From positions 1-64,000 of the forward strand of contig NZ_PPEI02000006.1 of NCBI RefSeq assembly GCF_002899895.1: a DNA stretch of 64,000 nucleotides. Direction: 5' to 3'. The notes under the pieces were generated by a model, which worked only from the letters and a program-made list of their open reading frames with translations, was not told the DNA's origin and made no database searches. The stretch is from Chryseobacterium oncorhynchi (GTDB lineage: Bacteria; Bacteroidota; Bacteroidia; Flavobacteriales; Weeksellaceae). Shown in pieces: positions 7,772 to 17,168 of this stretch; position 1 is the first letter of the stretch; every line of letters starts with the position of its first letter. The translations under genes and the position numbers were made by a program.

Positions 7772-8503
7772 ATGTCTGAATTTAACGAATTTGATCAGCA
7801 AGGCTCTGTCCCAAACAGGGAAACGGGGTCAATTATTTCTCACGCTTTCGAAATGTATAAAGGGGTTTTGGGCTACGCTGTGGTTGCCATGATCGTTTAT
7901 ATGTTGGGTGGATATATAATCCAGCTTATCTTCGGAATTGACTCTGCTTCAATGGTGGAAGAAATGAGAGAGTCTGGGGGGAATTTTAATTACTGGAGTA
8001 CTCCGGGACTTCCATTGTATATGGGAGCTTCCAGTCTTTTCGGCCTTTTATTGTCTCCTTTATATGTCGGTTTGATCTACATAGTAAATAAATACAATAC
8101 TAAGAGCCCTATTGAGTTTTCTGACCTTTTTATTGGATACCGTCAGAATTTTGTAAATATTCTTATTTATAGCTTACTTACATGGCTTATTTCTTCTGTT
8201 GCCCTGGCATTGTGTGTGCTGCCTATTATTTTCGTGTATCCTCTTCTATTAATTGGATATCCTATTCTTTTATTTGAAAATGCTTCAGCTATAGATGCCT
8301 TATCGAAGTCTTTTAATATTGCAAAAGAAAATTATGGAACTTTTCTGGCAACAGGTCTTTTAGGAGTATTAATTTCAGTTGCGGGAATCATTCTTTGTGG
8401 AATCGGGCTTATTTTAACGGCACCGTTTATTATGATTGTTATGTATTCCACGTATTGTGCGTACCTTGGAAAGCCAAGACAAATAATGTTTAAGCAGTCA
8501 TAA
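7772..8503 (+). CDS. Integral membrane protein, conserved, unknown function
   Basis: A 243-residue protein with a polar N-terminus (about 1-30) and about six membrane helices. It contains the DLFIGYRQNFVNIL segment that corresponds to DLFVGYNGLNFFKYL in the upstream neighbour, and a later ALSKSFNIAKENYG that matches ALKMYF-type sequence there, so the two are diverged paralogues. It is followed after 18 bases by the AI-2E family transporter and may be co-transcribed with it. The function is unknown. Confidence 0.7.
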   Translation: MSEFNEFDQQGSVPNRETGSIISHAFEMYKGVLGYAVVAMIVYMLGGYIIQLIFGIDSASMVEEMRESGGNFNYWSTPGLPLYMGASSLFGLLLSPLYVGLIYIVNKYNTKSPIEFSDLFIGYRQNFVNILIYSLLTWLISSVALALCVLPIIFVYPLLLIGYPILLFENASAIDALSKSFNIAKENYGTFLATGLLGVLISVAGIILCGIGLILTAPFIMIVMYSTYCAYLGKPRQIMFKQS

Positions 8504-8521
8504 AATATAAAACCATTTACG

Positions 8522-9580
8522 ATGAATAAAGATAATCAGATAAGCAGTGTTGCTATAAAGCAAGTCGCCCTACTGGCCATTATTTTGATATTGGCAGGAT
8601 TGATCTGCTTTAATCTGGCCTTATTTATTCCATCGGTTTTGGGAGCTATTACCATTTATGTTGTTTGCAGAAAGTATAACTTTTATCTTCAGGAAGAAAA
8701 AAAATGGAAATCTTCTCTTGCAGCATTTGCTTTAATGTTTGCCAGTCTTATTGTTCTTATTTTACCGATTTATTTTATTGCGGATCTTATCATTGATAAA
8801 TTAGGAAATGCACAAGCCTATATGGCTAAGTTTAATGTGTTTTTAGATAAGATACATTCCTATATTTATTCCAAGACGGGGTTTGATATTCTGAGTAAGG
8901 AAAATATGAACAAACTGAAAGATTCTGTAGGGAAGTTTTCAACTTCAGCAGTTAGTGGAACTTTCAATACCCTTACTGTGGTGATGTCTATGTATTTTAT
9001 TCTTTACTTTATGCTGGATAAACCAAGGCTATTTGAAAGAATTCTTACGACTTCCGCGCCACTAAAGAGATCTAATATTTCATTAATAGGCGATAAGATG
9101 AGGAAACTGATTATGGCCAATGCTATTGGGATTCCTGTTGTTGCGGTTGGACAGGGGATTGTAGCGCTTATCGGATATCTTATTTTCGGAGCACCCGGAG
9201 CGATTTTACTTTTTGCTTTAACGGCTGCCGCATCGGTTATTCCTGTGGTGGGGACGGCAATTATTTATGTTCCGGTATGTATCTTTATGATTGCAGAGGG
9301 AAATACTGTACAAGGAGTAGGGCTAGCAATTTATTGCGTCGTAGTTGTAGGACTTACGGATAATCTGCTTCGTTTTACTCTTCTGAAGAAACTGGAGAAC
9401 ATCCATCCACTCAATACTGTATTCGGAATTATTATGGGGATGAATCTATTTGGCTTTATGGGGCTTATTTTCGGGCCTATTCTGATCTCGCTTACCCTTC
9501 TTTTGATACAGGTGTATAGGAATGAATTTTCGGATAAAGACGTTCATCCTGATCTGGAATTACCCAATGAGGAAATATAG
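8522..9580 (+). CDS. AI-2E family transporter (PerM/YdiK type)
   Basis: A 352-residue membrane permease of the AI-2E exporter-like superfamily. It has two N-terminal helices, a third helix near 65-85, an extra-membrane segment (about 90-145), and a C-terminal helical bundle. The family hallmarks VVAVGQGIVALIGYLIFG, PGAILLFALTAAASVIPVVGTAIIYVPV and the late HPLNTVFGIIMGMNLFGFMGLIFGPILISL are present. The length fits. The substrate is not predictable; members include transporters of very different small solutes. Confidence 0.9.
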   Translation: MNKDNQISSVAIKQVALLAIILILAGLICFNLALFIPSVLGAITIYVVCRKYNFYLQEEKKWKSSLAAFALMFASLIVLILPIYFIADLIIDKLGNAQAYMAKFNVFLDKIHSYIYSKTGFDILSKENMNKLKDSVGKFSTSAVSGTFNTLTVVMSMYFILYFMLDKPRLFERILTTSAPLKRSNISLIGDKMRKLIMANAIGIPVVAVGQGIVALIGYLIFGAPGAILLFALTAAASVIPVVGTAIIYVPVCIFMIAEGNTVQGVGLAIYCVVVVGLTDNLLRFTLLKKLENIHPLNTVFGIIMGMNLFGFMGLIFGPILISLTLLLIQVYRNEFSDKDVHPDLELPNEEI

Positions 9581-9607
9581 AGAACAAATTAATTTAATTA
9601 TATAAAC

Positions 9608-9844
9608 GTGGAGGGAATAAATCCGGAAATATTAAAGGAAATATGTGTTTTTAAAATGCCATTTGGAAAATATGAAGGTACGATCTTGGTAGATCTGCCA
9701 ATTAGCTACCTTGAATGGTTTCACCGAAATGGAATGCCTAAAGGAAAGTTGGGAATGCAGCTGGCAACCGTTTACGAGATCAAATTAAATGGTTTGATGG
9801 ATCTGCTGGCTCCAATTAGGGCATCAGTAAGAAATGGTTTGTAA
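9608..9844 (+). CDS. DUF3820 family protein (78 aa)
   Basis: A 78-residue protein with the DUF3820 pattern MPFGKYEGTxxxDLPxxYLEWF followed by GMPKGKLGMQLATVYEIKLNGL. The start is GTG at 9608: no ATG exists upstream in frame before a stop, and starting at the internal ATG would remove the conserved NPEILKEICVFK segment. It begins 27 bases after the transporter gene and ends at the shared palindromic terminator. Family members have been linked to virulence regulation in other bacteria, but no function can be assigned here. Confidence 0.8.
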   Translation: MEGINPEILKEICVFKMPFGKYEGTILVDLPISYLEWFHRNGMPKGKLGMQLATVYEIKLNGLMDLLAPIRASVRNGL

Positions 9845-9874
9845 AAAATAAAACAGATAATTTTTAAGAGATAT

Positions 9875-9907
9875 AGTTATGGCGGCTTCGAAGAAGCCGC
9901 CATAACT
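9875..9907. terminator. Perfect 15-bp palindrome between convergent genes
   Basis: AGTTATGGCGGCTTC and its exact complement flank a GAA loop. It lies between the convergent DUF3820 and uvrB genes and probably terminates both, although T runs are weak. The same GGCGGCTTC-loop-GAAGCCGCC core recurs at 25061-25087. Confidence 0.65.
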
Positions 9908-9922
9908 AATTTATAAGATCAA

Positions 9923-11914
9923 TCAAGCTTTCAAAGCTGCAATTTCATCCCTTAACTTCGCTGCCTTTATAAAGTCAAGATTTTTAGCCGCTGCTTCCAT
10001 TTCTTTTTGTTTCTGCTCAATCATTTTTTCAATATCTTCACCTGCATAAGTAGCTTTGGCTTCTGCTACCTTTTGCATGATTTCTTTTTGGGTGTATTTT
10101 TCATCAGGGAAGTCTTTGCTTCTTCCCACAAGGTTTTCGGATATCTTTTTATTCAAGGCCTTTGGCTGTTGACCATGATCCTCATTATATTGCATCTGTT
10201 TGGCACGTCTATATTCCGTTTCATCCAGTGTTGCCTGCATAGATTTGGTTATCTTGTCTGCATACATGATAGCTTTTCCGTTAATATTTCTTGCCGCACG
10301 TCCTACTGTCTGAATCATTGATCTTCGGCTTCTCAACATTCCCTCCTTATCTGCATCCAAAATAGCTACTAATGAAACTTCTGGTAGATCTAATCCTTCT
10401 CTTAATAAATTTACCCCAATCAATACATCAAAAAGTCCTAAACGTAAATCCTGCATAATCTGGATACGTTCCAGAGTTTCTACATCAGAGTGAATATATC
10501 TTGTTCTGATTCCAAATTTTACGAAGTATTTGGTAAGTTCTTCAGCCATTTTCTTGGTTAAAGTAGTCACTAAAACCCTTTCATCAGCATCAGATCTTTT
10601 TTGAATTTCTTCCATTAAATCATCAATCTGGTTCAACGATGGTCTTACTTCAATGATGGGATCCAATAATCCTGTAGGACGAATAATCTGCTCAATATAA
10701 GCTCCACCGGTTTTCTCCAGTTCATAATCAGCAGGGGTAGCAGAAACATAGATGACTTGGTTTTGTATCCCTTCAAACTCTTCAAATTTTAAAGGCCTGT
10801 TATCCATCGCTGCGGGAAGCCTGAAGCCATACTCTACCAACGCTTCCTTTCTGCTGCGGTCTCCACCATACATGGCGTGGACCTGAGGTACCGTTACGTG
10901 GCTTTCATCAATCACCATTAAGAAGTCTTTTGGGAAATAATCAATAAGACAGAAAGGTCTTGTCCCCGGAAGGCGACCGTCAAGATATCTGGAGTAATTT
11001 TCAATTCCTGAACAATATCCCAGCTCTTTAATCATCTCAAGGTCCAGTTCTGTTCTTTCCTGAAGCCTTTTGGCTTCCAGAGGTTTTCCGATAGAACTGA
11101 AGAAATCAACCTGCTTTAGCATATCGTCCTGAATATGTTTAACAGCTCCATTTAAGGTGTCTTTTGATGTTACAAAAAGATTTGCAGGGTAAATTTGTAT
11201 CTGATCAAAACTGGAATCTACATTTCCTGTTACGGGATCAAAGCTTTGGATTTTTTCAATCTCATCTCCAAAGAACTGAACTCTGATAGCATTGTCTGCG
11301 TAAGCGGGGAAAATATCAATTACGTCTCCTTTCACACGGAATGTTCCTCTTTGGAATTCATTTAAGGTTCTTGCATATAAAGCATTAACCAAAGAATGAA
11401 GAAGTGCTGTTCTTGTTACTTTGTCACCAATGGCAATGGAAATTAAGGACTTATGAAATTCCGTTGGGTTTCCAATACCATAAATACAGGAAACAGAAGC
11501 AACAATCAACACATCTCTTCTTCCTGAAAGAAGGCTGGCTGTTGCAGAAAGGCGCAGCTTTTCAACCTCTTCGTTGATGCTTAGGTCCTTTTCAATATAG
11601 GTTCCGGTTGTTGCAATATAGGCTTCCGGCTGATAGTAATCATAGTAGCTGACAAAATATTCTACAGCATTTTCAGGAAAGAATTCTTTAAACTCCATGA
11701 AAAGCTGTGCCGCCAAAGTTTTATTATGAGCTAAAACGAGGGTGGGGCGTTGAACATTTTGAACAACATTCGCTACAGTAAAGGTTTTTCCGGATCCTGT
11801 TACCCCAAGAAGAGTCTGGTACTTTTCACCAATCTCTATTCCTTCAGTAAGTTTTTCGATGGCAAGAGGTTGATCCCCTGTAGGTTTATATTCTGATTGA
11901 AGCTTAAAATCCAT
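9923..11914 (-). CDS. uvrB: Excinuclease ABC subunit B
   Basis: UvrB, the damage-verifying helicase-like subunit of nucleotide excision repair. 663 residues, full length. Walker A is GVTGSGKT (about 37-44), the beta-hairpin region contains [11 protein letters not shown], Walker B is in the DESHVTVPQ segment, helicase motifs V and VI appear as [16 protein letters not shown] and QTVGRAARN, and the C-terminal UVR domain ([20 protein letters not shown]) binds UvrC. A promoter box at 11934-11941 agrees with the ATG at 11914. It is a single gene. Confidence 0.98.
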   Translation of the reverse strand: MDFKLQSEYKPTGDQPLAIEKLTEGIEIGEKYQTLLGVTGSGKTFTVANVVQNVQRPTLVLAHNKTLAAQLFMEFKEFFPENAVEYFVSYYDYYQPEAYIATTGTYIEKDLSINEEVEKLRLSATASLLSGRRDVLIVASVSCIYGIGNPTEFHKSLISIAIGDKVTRTALLHSLVNALYARTLNEFQRGTFRVKGDVIDIFPAYADNAIRVQFFGDEIEKIQSFDPVTGNVDSSFDQIQIYPANLFVTSKDTLNGAVKHIQDDMLKQVDFFSSIGKPLEAKRLQERTELDLEMIKELGYCSGIENYSRYLDGRLPGTRPFCLIDYFPKDFLMVIDESHVTVPQVHAMYGGDRSRKEALVEYGFRLPAAMDNRPLKFEEFEGIQNQVIYVSATPADYELEKTGGAYIEQIIRPTGLLDPIIEVRPSLNQIDDLMEEIQKRSDADERVLVTTLTKKMAEELTKYFVKFGIRTRYIHSDVETLERIQIMQDLRLGLFDVLIGVNLLREGLDLPEVSLVAILDADKEGMLRSRRSMIQTVGRAARNINGKAIMYADKITKSMQATLDETEYRRAKQMQYNEDHGQQPKALNKKISENLVGRSKDFPDEKYTQKEIMQKVAEAKATYAGEDIEKMIEQKQKEMEAAAKNLDFIKAAKLRDEIAALKA

Positions 11915-11933
11915 AAGAAAAGAATGTATACAA

Positions 11934-11941
11934 CAAAAATA
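11934..11941 (-). promoter_or_regulatory. -7 promoter box of uvrB
   Basis: TATTTTTG on the minus strand, 20 bases before the uvrB ATG. Confidence 0.55.
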
Positions 11942-12113
11942 CGAAAGAAATAATTAGGGTACATCAACTTTGTTTCTTTCCAGAATCAGATAATGTAATC
12001 TCTTTCATGCTACAATATTGTAATTTGCTCTATGCATGTGGAATAGAAATTTAATTACACTAATTTTATGGCATTATTTTTCCATTCACTTTATATAACC
12101 TAATCGTAATATT

Positions 12114-13331
12114 ATGAAAATCAGTCAATTTTACATTCCGGCAATGAGCATTTTTCTGATTTTATCTTCATGCAAAGAGAGTCAGGCAAACGCACAGCAA
12201 ATTGGAAATGATGGTAGTGTAGAAACGGAAAGACCAAATTCTGAATATGAACCCGCATTCAAAGGACAGACAAGAATTAAGGCAGTGAAAACAACTACTC
12301 CCTATAAAGTAGAGATTTTAAATAAAGATCTCGGGAAGCCTTGGGGGATTATCAATTTACCGGACGGACGTTTTCTTATTACAGATAAAAGAGGTTCTAT
12401 GAACATTGTTTCAAAAGATGGAAAGCAGGTTTCTAAAATTGATGGTTTTCCAAAAGTAGATTCCAAAGGCCAGGGTGGAATGCTGGATGTAGCACTTGAT
12501 CCTGATTTCAGCACAAATAGTACTGTTTATTTTAGTTTTTCAGAACCTTTTGGTAAGGGAAATTTAACTTCTGTGGCTAAAGGGAAGCTTTCAGCAGATC
12601 TTAAAACTATTTCGGAGGTTAAGGTAATTTTCCGTGCAGAACCTTCCTATGATGGAGACAAGCACTACGGAAGCAGACTGGTTTTTGATAAAGATGGAAA
12701 TTTGTTTGTAAGTACGGGAGAGAGATCAGATAAAGAAACGAGGGTGTATGCCCAAAAAACAGATAATTATTTAGGAAAAATAATCAAGATTACAAAAGAT
12801 GGAATGCCTGCGCCAGGTAATCCATTTATCGGAAAACAAGGATATAAACCTGAAATTTATGCTTATGGAGTTCGAAATCCCCAAGGTTTGGCGATAGATC
12901 CCAGCGGGAATCTTTGGGACGTTGAAATGGGCCCTAGAGGTGGAGATGAAATTAATCTTATTGAACCTGGAAAGAACTATGGCTGGGGCGATGTAACCTA
13001 TGGTATTGAATATTCCGGAGATAAAGTAGGGCAGGGTATTACCCAAAGAAAAGGAACAGAGCAACCGGTTTATTACTGGGATCCTGTAATTTCTCCTAGC
13101 GGAGTTACTTTTTATACCGGAAATATTGAGGAATGGAAAGGAAATCTCTTTATTGGCTGCTTAAGTGGTGAGCATATTAACAGAATCGTAATGAAAGATA
13201 AAAAGGTAGTAGGAGAGGAACGTCTTTTGACGGATCAAAATGAACGCTTTAGAGATGTATTGAGCGGGATGGATGGTAATTTATATGCAGTAACAGATAG
13301 TGGAAAGTTATATAGAATTTCGAAAAAATAA
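12114..13331 (+). CDS. PQQ-dependent sugar dehydrogenase-like lipoprotein
   Basis: A 405-residue lipoprotein with a signal peptide and lipobox ending at Cys20 (LILSSC). The rest is a six-bladed propeller of the soluble glucose / sorbosone dehydrogenase family: KPWGIINLPDGRFLITDKRGS, the QGGMLDVALDPDF segment, DKHYGSRLVFDKDGNLFVSTGER, AYGVRNPQGLAIDP and MGPRGGDEINLIEPGKNYGWG. In this family the paired His/Arg/Asp residues hold PQQ or a sugar aldehyde; binding of PQQ in this protein is inferred. It is expected in the periplasm or at the outer membrane. No PQQ synthesis genes are in the window. A terminator follows. Confidence 0.88.
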   Translation: MKISQFYIPAMSIFLILSSCKESQANAQQIGNDGSVETERPNSEYEPAFKGQTRIKAVKTTTPYKVEILNKDLGKPWGIINLPDGRFLITDKRGSMNIVSKDGKQVSKIDGFPKVDSKGQGGMLDVALDPDFSTNSTVYFSFSEPFGKGNLTSVAKGKLSADLKTISEVKVIFRAEPSYDGDKHYGSRLVFDKDGNLFVSTGERSDKETRVYAQKTDNYLGKIIKITKDGMPAPGNPFIGKQGYKPEIYAYGVRNPQGLAIDPSGNLWDVEMGPRGGDEINLIEPGKNYGWGDVTYGIEYSGDKVGQGITQRKGTEQPVYYWDPVISPSGVTFYTGNIEEWKGNLFIGCLSGEHINRIVMKDKKVVGEERLLTDQNERFRDVLSGMDGNLYAVTDSGKLYRISKK

Positions 13332-13336
13332 AACAA

Positions 13337-13368
13337 AAACTCCTGAGAATAGCTTCAGGAGTTTTTTA
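13337..13368. terminator. Hairpin terminator between convergent genes
   Basis: AACTCCTGA, a seven-base loop and TCAGGAGTT followed by T6, with an A/T tail in the other direction too, so it can serve both the dehydrogenase and the TonB receptor gene. Confidence 0.85.
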
Positions 13369-13403
13369 TAAAAAGTTAGGAACAGAACTTTCTTCTGTTT
13401 TGT

Positions 13404-15845
13404 TTAAAATTTAAAATTAAGTCTGGCAAAGACCTGTCTTCCTGCAAATCCCATTTGTACAGGATCGAAAATTCCTCCTGATTCTGTATTTCCGGTAGTT
13501 ACCTGTGTAGTTTGCAACGTTGGATATCTGTTGAATACATTTTTGCTTCCCAGTGTTAAGTTAAGATTCTTGGAAAACTCATACCCAAAAGAAATATCGG
13601 TTGTTACTTTAGGGTTGTAAATCTGTTCTGCATCATCATATCCGATCAATGTAGCCTTGTCAAACCTCACAAGCTGCAGATTGACATTGAATTTACTGAT
13701 CTTGTAATTAAGATTTAAATTGATCTTTGTCTTAGGAGCAGAAGCAAGAATAAACCCTCTTTCTCTTTGACTTAAATAAGTATCTTCTTTTCCTGCCAGC
13801 TGCTCTGAAGTATTCACTTTTGTGATTTCCATATTATTGTAATTTCCTGCTAAAGTGGCTGTCAGTTTTCCAGAGCCTAAAGTCTCATTATAGCTTAGGA
13901 TAACATCAATTCCCTTTGTTCGGGTATCAATAGCATTGGCAAAGAACTGTGCCTGGTCAATGTATGGATAATCATCCTGAACACTAAGAGGAAGCTCATC
14001 CCTTGAAAAATTTCCTGTGAGTACAATCCTGTTTTTTACACTGATATAATAACCATCTATTGTAGCTGTAAATTTTCCTGTATTAAAAGTAAATCCGGCA
14101 CTTCCGTTGACGGATGTTTCCTGCTTTAGCTGATCAATTCCTACTCTGTTTGCCAAGTCACTGTCATTAGAAGCCAATTGAATGGTTACGAGTTTACCCC
14201 CTTGGAAATTGGTAAACTGCTGAGCGTAATATTTCTGAGCAAGGGAAGGGGCTCTAAAACCGGTAGAAACAGATCCACGGAAAGCAAATTGCGGAGTAAT
14301 CGCATATCGTGTAGCAAACTTGCCATTTATAGTGCTTCCGAAATCATTATAATTCTCAAATCTTCCGGCTATACTGATCATCCATTTTTTTGTAATATCC
14401 AGTTCGGTATCTACATAAGCTGCAAAATTATTTCTGCTCTTACCGATGTCTGTAGAATAGCCAGGGAACCCCTGTGAGCCTCCCGGTCTTACCTCACCAC
14501 TTAAAGGATTTTTAATAAGTAAACTTTCAGGAGTACTGGATGTTACCGGATTTCCATTGATATCATACATGGTGTAAGAAGCTTCTTCTCCTTTGATGAT
14601 TTCAAATTTTTCATACCTGAATTCCGAACCAAAGGCAATATTAAGTCCTTCCAATACCTTAAACTGTCTTACGGCATTAAAGCCTGTCGTATTTTGCAGC
14701 AATGAATGTCCGCCTGCGTAAAAGTTTGTAGGAGATTTTGCTCCTAGAGTGGCATTGACGGTGTTATTAATATCATAGGTAAATCTATTATTACCAAATG
14801 CATTGTAAAAATCAACGTCCCAGTTGGCAACTTTAAATTTTAAGCCGTTATCAAATGTGAAGTCTGTAATGCTAGTGTTTTCAATCGGATTGAAGCCTGT
14901 GGGATAGATTTCAGGGATATTTCCGTCTGCATCAGCTGTTCTGGTCCATGCATAGGCCTTGGTGTTTCTATGAGAAAATCCTTGGCGGGAGTAGAACGTA
15001 AGTCCATCAGATAATGGTAACTCAATGTTTCCGAAAAAGTAAACATTTTGAGCTTTTGCATCTCCGAATCGTTGTCTGGGTGCTAATGACGGTTGATTGT
15101 AAATGTCAGGGTTAGCATTCCTTATTGCGTAATCTTTATTAATAAATTCTGCAGTGAAGTTTCCAAAACCTCCCTTTGATCCTATTTTTGTTCCCAGATT
15201 TCCACTGAAGTCAAAGGTCATCCCATCTACTTTATGATCAGAAACTACATCATTATTTCCGGGACTTTTAAAAAGATTCATTCCATAAAAAGTATTTCCT
15301 TCAAAGCCTTTATCCCGATCATTAAGAATCACGTTGATTACACCAGCTATTGCATCAGACCCATATTGAGCGGAGGCTCCATCACGGAGAACTTCCACCC
15401 TTTTAATGGCTCCAATCGGGATGGTATTCATATCATATCCTGTATTTCCTCTTCCTTTAGTTCCAAAAAGGTTGATTAATGAAGATTGATGGTATCTTTT
15501 TCCGTTTAGCAAAAGGAGAGTTTGGTCTGGACCTAATCCTCGTAATGTTGCCGGATCTACCGCATCAGCACCATCTGAACCCGACTGCTTATTAGAGTTA
15601 AAAGAGGGGGCCGCAAACTGTAAAAGCTGGTTTACCTCCACCTGTCCTGTCGCCTGGCTTACCTGTTTGATATCAATAACATCAATGGGCACGGGAGTAT
15701 TGATAACTGTTCTTTTTTTGTTCCGGCTTCCGGTAATGGCAACTTCGTCTATTTTTGATTCTTTTGCAAGGGTATCTTTTACCTGTTGAGCATAGGATAG
15801 AGTAGAAGCGCCGAGAAAAATGATGCTTAAGTATTTTATCTTCAT
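13404..15845 (-). CDS. TonB-dependent outer-membrane receptor
   Basis: An 813-residue TonB-dependent receptor with signal peptide (ending SYAQ). The plug domain (about 30-170) contains PVPIDVIDI, LLQFAAPSFNSNKQSGSD, ATLRGLGPDQTLLLLNGKR and VEVLRDGASAQYGSDAIAGVINV; the remainder is a 22-strand barrel ending in a hydrophobic FARLNFKF strand for BAM recognition. There is no N-terminal carboxypeptidase-like domain and no adjacent SusD gene, so it is unlike SusC. The ligand is unknown. A perfect 15-bp inverted repeat abuts the start codon (see separate feature). Confidence 0.93.
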   Translation of the reverse strand: MKIKYLSIIFLGASTLSYAQQVKDTLAKESKIDEVAITGSRNKKRTVINTPVPIDVIDIKQVSQATGQVEVNQLLQFAAPSFNSNKQSGSDGADAVDPATLRGLGPDQTLLLLNGKRYHQSSLINLFGTKGRGNTGYDMNTIPIGAIKRVEVLRDGASAQYGSDAIAGVINVILNDRDKGFEGNTFYGMNLFKSPGNNDVVSDHKVDGMTFDFSGNLGTKIGSKGGFGNFTAEFINKDYAIRNANPDIYNQPSLAPRQRFGDAKAQNVYFFGNIELPLSDGLTFYSRQGFSHRNTKAYAWTRTADADGNIPEIYPTGFNPIENTSITDFTFDNGLKFKVANWDVDFYNAFGNNRFTYDINNTVNATLGAKSPTNFYAGGHSLLQNTTGFNAVRQFKVLEGLNIAFGSEFRYEKFEIIKGEEASYTMYDINGNPVTSSTPESLLIKNPLSGEVRPGGSQGFPGYSTDIGKSRNNFAAYVDTELDITKKWMISIAGRFENYNDFGSTINGKFATRYAITPQFAFRGSVSTGFRAPSLAQKYYAQQFTNFQGGKLVTIQLASNDSDLANRVGIDQLKQETSVNGSAGFTFNTGKFTATIDGYYISVKNRIVLTGNFSRDELPLSVQDDYPYIDQAQFFANAIDTRTKGIDVILSYNETLGSGKLTATLAGNYNNMEITKVNTSEQLAGKEDTYLSQRERGFILASAPKTKINLNLNYKISKFNVNLQLVRFDKATLIGYDDAEQIYNPKVTTDISFGYEFSKNLNLTLGSKNVFNRYPTLQTTQVTTGNTESGGIFDPVQMGFAGRQVFARLNFKF

Positions 15846-15887
15846 ATTGATAATTTTGTGTGGTGGTTAACTCAAAATTATCAATAT
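15844..15887 (-). promoter_or_regulatory. 15-bp inverted repeat ending at the TonB receptor start codon
   Basis: Arms at 15844-15858 and 15873-15887 are exact complements (ATATTGATAATTTTG on one strand) around a 14-base loop. On the mRNA strand the 3' arm contains the first two bases of the ATG. It could be an operator or an RNA hairpin hiding the start codon. No -7 box was found upstream. Confidence 0.55.
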
Positions 15888-16009
15888 TTATTTTTAAATC
15901 ATCATTAAAATTAATTAATTGTTATGGATATCTTAATTTTATATCGTTTTTAATGAATGAAAGAAAAATAATAATCAATTAACGTGTTTTAATGAAAATT
16001 ATAAATTTT

Positions 16010-17167
16010 TTAAAAACTTGTAATGATTCTATTAAGGCCTTCTTCTAAAATTTCCTGTGAAGTAGAGAAACAGATCCTGATATGTCCCTCAGCTCCTTTT
16101 CCGAACCATCTTTCTGATCCGGGAACAATCGCAACTTTTCCTTGTTGTAAAACATGTTGGGTAAATTGTTCACTAGACATACCGTTTTCAATCTTCGGAA
16201 ATAATACAAAAGTGGCTTCAGGAAGATTAGGAGTTACGATTTCTGAGCGGCTCAATATTTTAAAGGCAAGGTCACGATTATGCTGTAGGTGATTCAAAAA
16301 TTCTTTGTACCAAGGCTTTGCTTTTTCCAATGCCACACTCCCTGCAATCTGTGATAGGGTAGAAACTCCTTCTATGGTAGAATTGAAATTTGATTTTTCT
16401 ATAAAGTCCTCAAGAATTTCCTGGTCATTACACAGAACTGCACCAATCCGTAGCCCTGCAATTCCAAATGATTTTGAAAATCCATAAACCGTAAAGCTCT
16501 TTCTCTTTGCTTCATCAGAAACAGATGAATAGGTGTGAAAACTTTTATTGTCATAAATAATATCGCTCCAGATTTCGTCACTCATTACCCATACATCATG
16601 AGCAGAAGCAATTTCAGAAACCTTTTTCAACGTTTCTTTAGAGTAAACCTTGCCAAGTGGATTATGGGGATTGCATATACTGATAAGTTTAGTTTTTGGA
16701 GTAATTAACGAAACTAGTTTTTCAAAATCAATCTCTCCGGTTGTAGTATCAACAGGGCATAACCTGACGGTACCACCAGCTGTTTCCACAGATTTTTTAA
16801 ACAAGAAATCTACAGGATCAAGAATAATAGCTTCATCACCAGACTGCAAAACATAGGAGGCAATTAAAAACATTCCTTGCGCTGCGCTGTTTACGGCAAG
16901 AACATTTTCGGGCAGGAACGATCCGCGTTTCTCCTGATTAAAATGGTCTGCAACACTTTTTTTAAATTCCGGAAGCCCTGAAAACGGTCCGTAGCTTAAA
17001 TAACCGTCTTTAATATATTCGATGATTCCCTGTTCTATTTCCGGAGCCGTCCTGAAATCCGGATCAGCTGCGGTTAGGGGAATAATCCCGTCTTCAAGTG
17101 TAGCCCATCTTCCATTGTAGGCTTTTCTTTTTAATGCTTCAAAGTTGATGTCGTTATTGGTGAACAT
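16010..17167 (-). CDS. PatB/MalY-type PLP lyase/aminotransferase
   Basis: A 385-residue fold-type I PLP protein of the MalY/PatB cystathionine beta-lyase group. Features include PLTAADPDFRTAPEI near the start, SAAQGMFLIASYVLQSGDEAIILDPVDF, the CNPHNPLGKVYS segment, SDEIWSDIIYD and the PLP Lys in YGFSKSFGIAGLRIGAV (about 230-240). Family members cleave C-S bonds of cystathionine or Cys conjugates; a plain aminotransferase is also possible. Its ATG follows the stop of the FAD monooxygenase by one base, so the two are one operon. Confidence 0.85.
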   Translation of the reverse strand: MFTNNDINFEALKRKAYNGRWATLEDGIIPLTAADPDFRTAPEIEQGIIEYIKDGYLSYGPFSGLPEFKKSVADHFNQEKRGSFLPENVLAVNSAAQGMFLIASYVLQSGDEAIILDPVDFLFKKSVETAGGTVRLCPVDTTTGEIDFEKLVSLITPKTKLISICNPHNPLGKVYSKETLKKVSEIASAHDVWVMSDEIWSDIIYDNKSFHTYSSVSDEAKRKSFTVYGFSKSFGIAGLRIGAVLCNDQEILEDFIEKSNFNSTIEGVSTLSQIAGSVALEKAKPWYKEFLNHLQHNRDLAFKILSRSEIVTPNLPEATFVLFPKIENGMSSEQFTQHVLQQGKVAIVPGSERWFGKGAEGHIRICFSTSQEILEEGLNRIITSF

Positions 17168-17168
17168 T

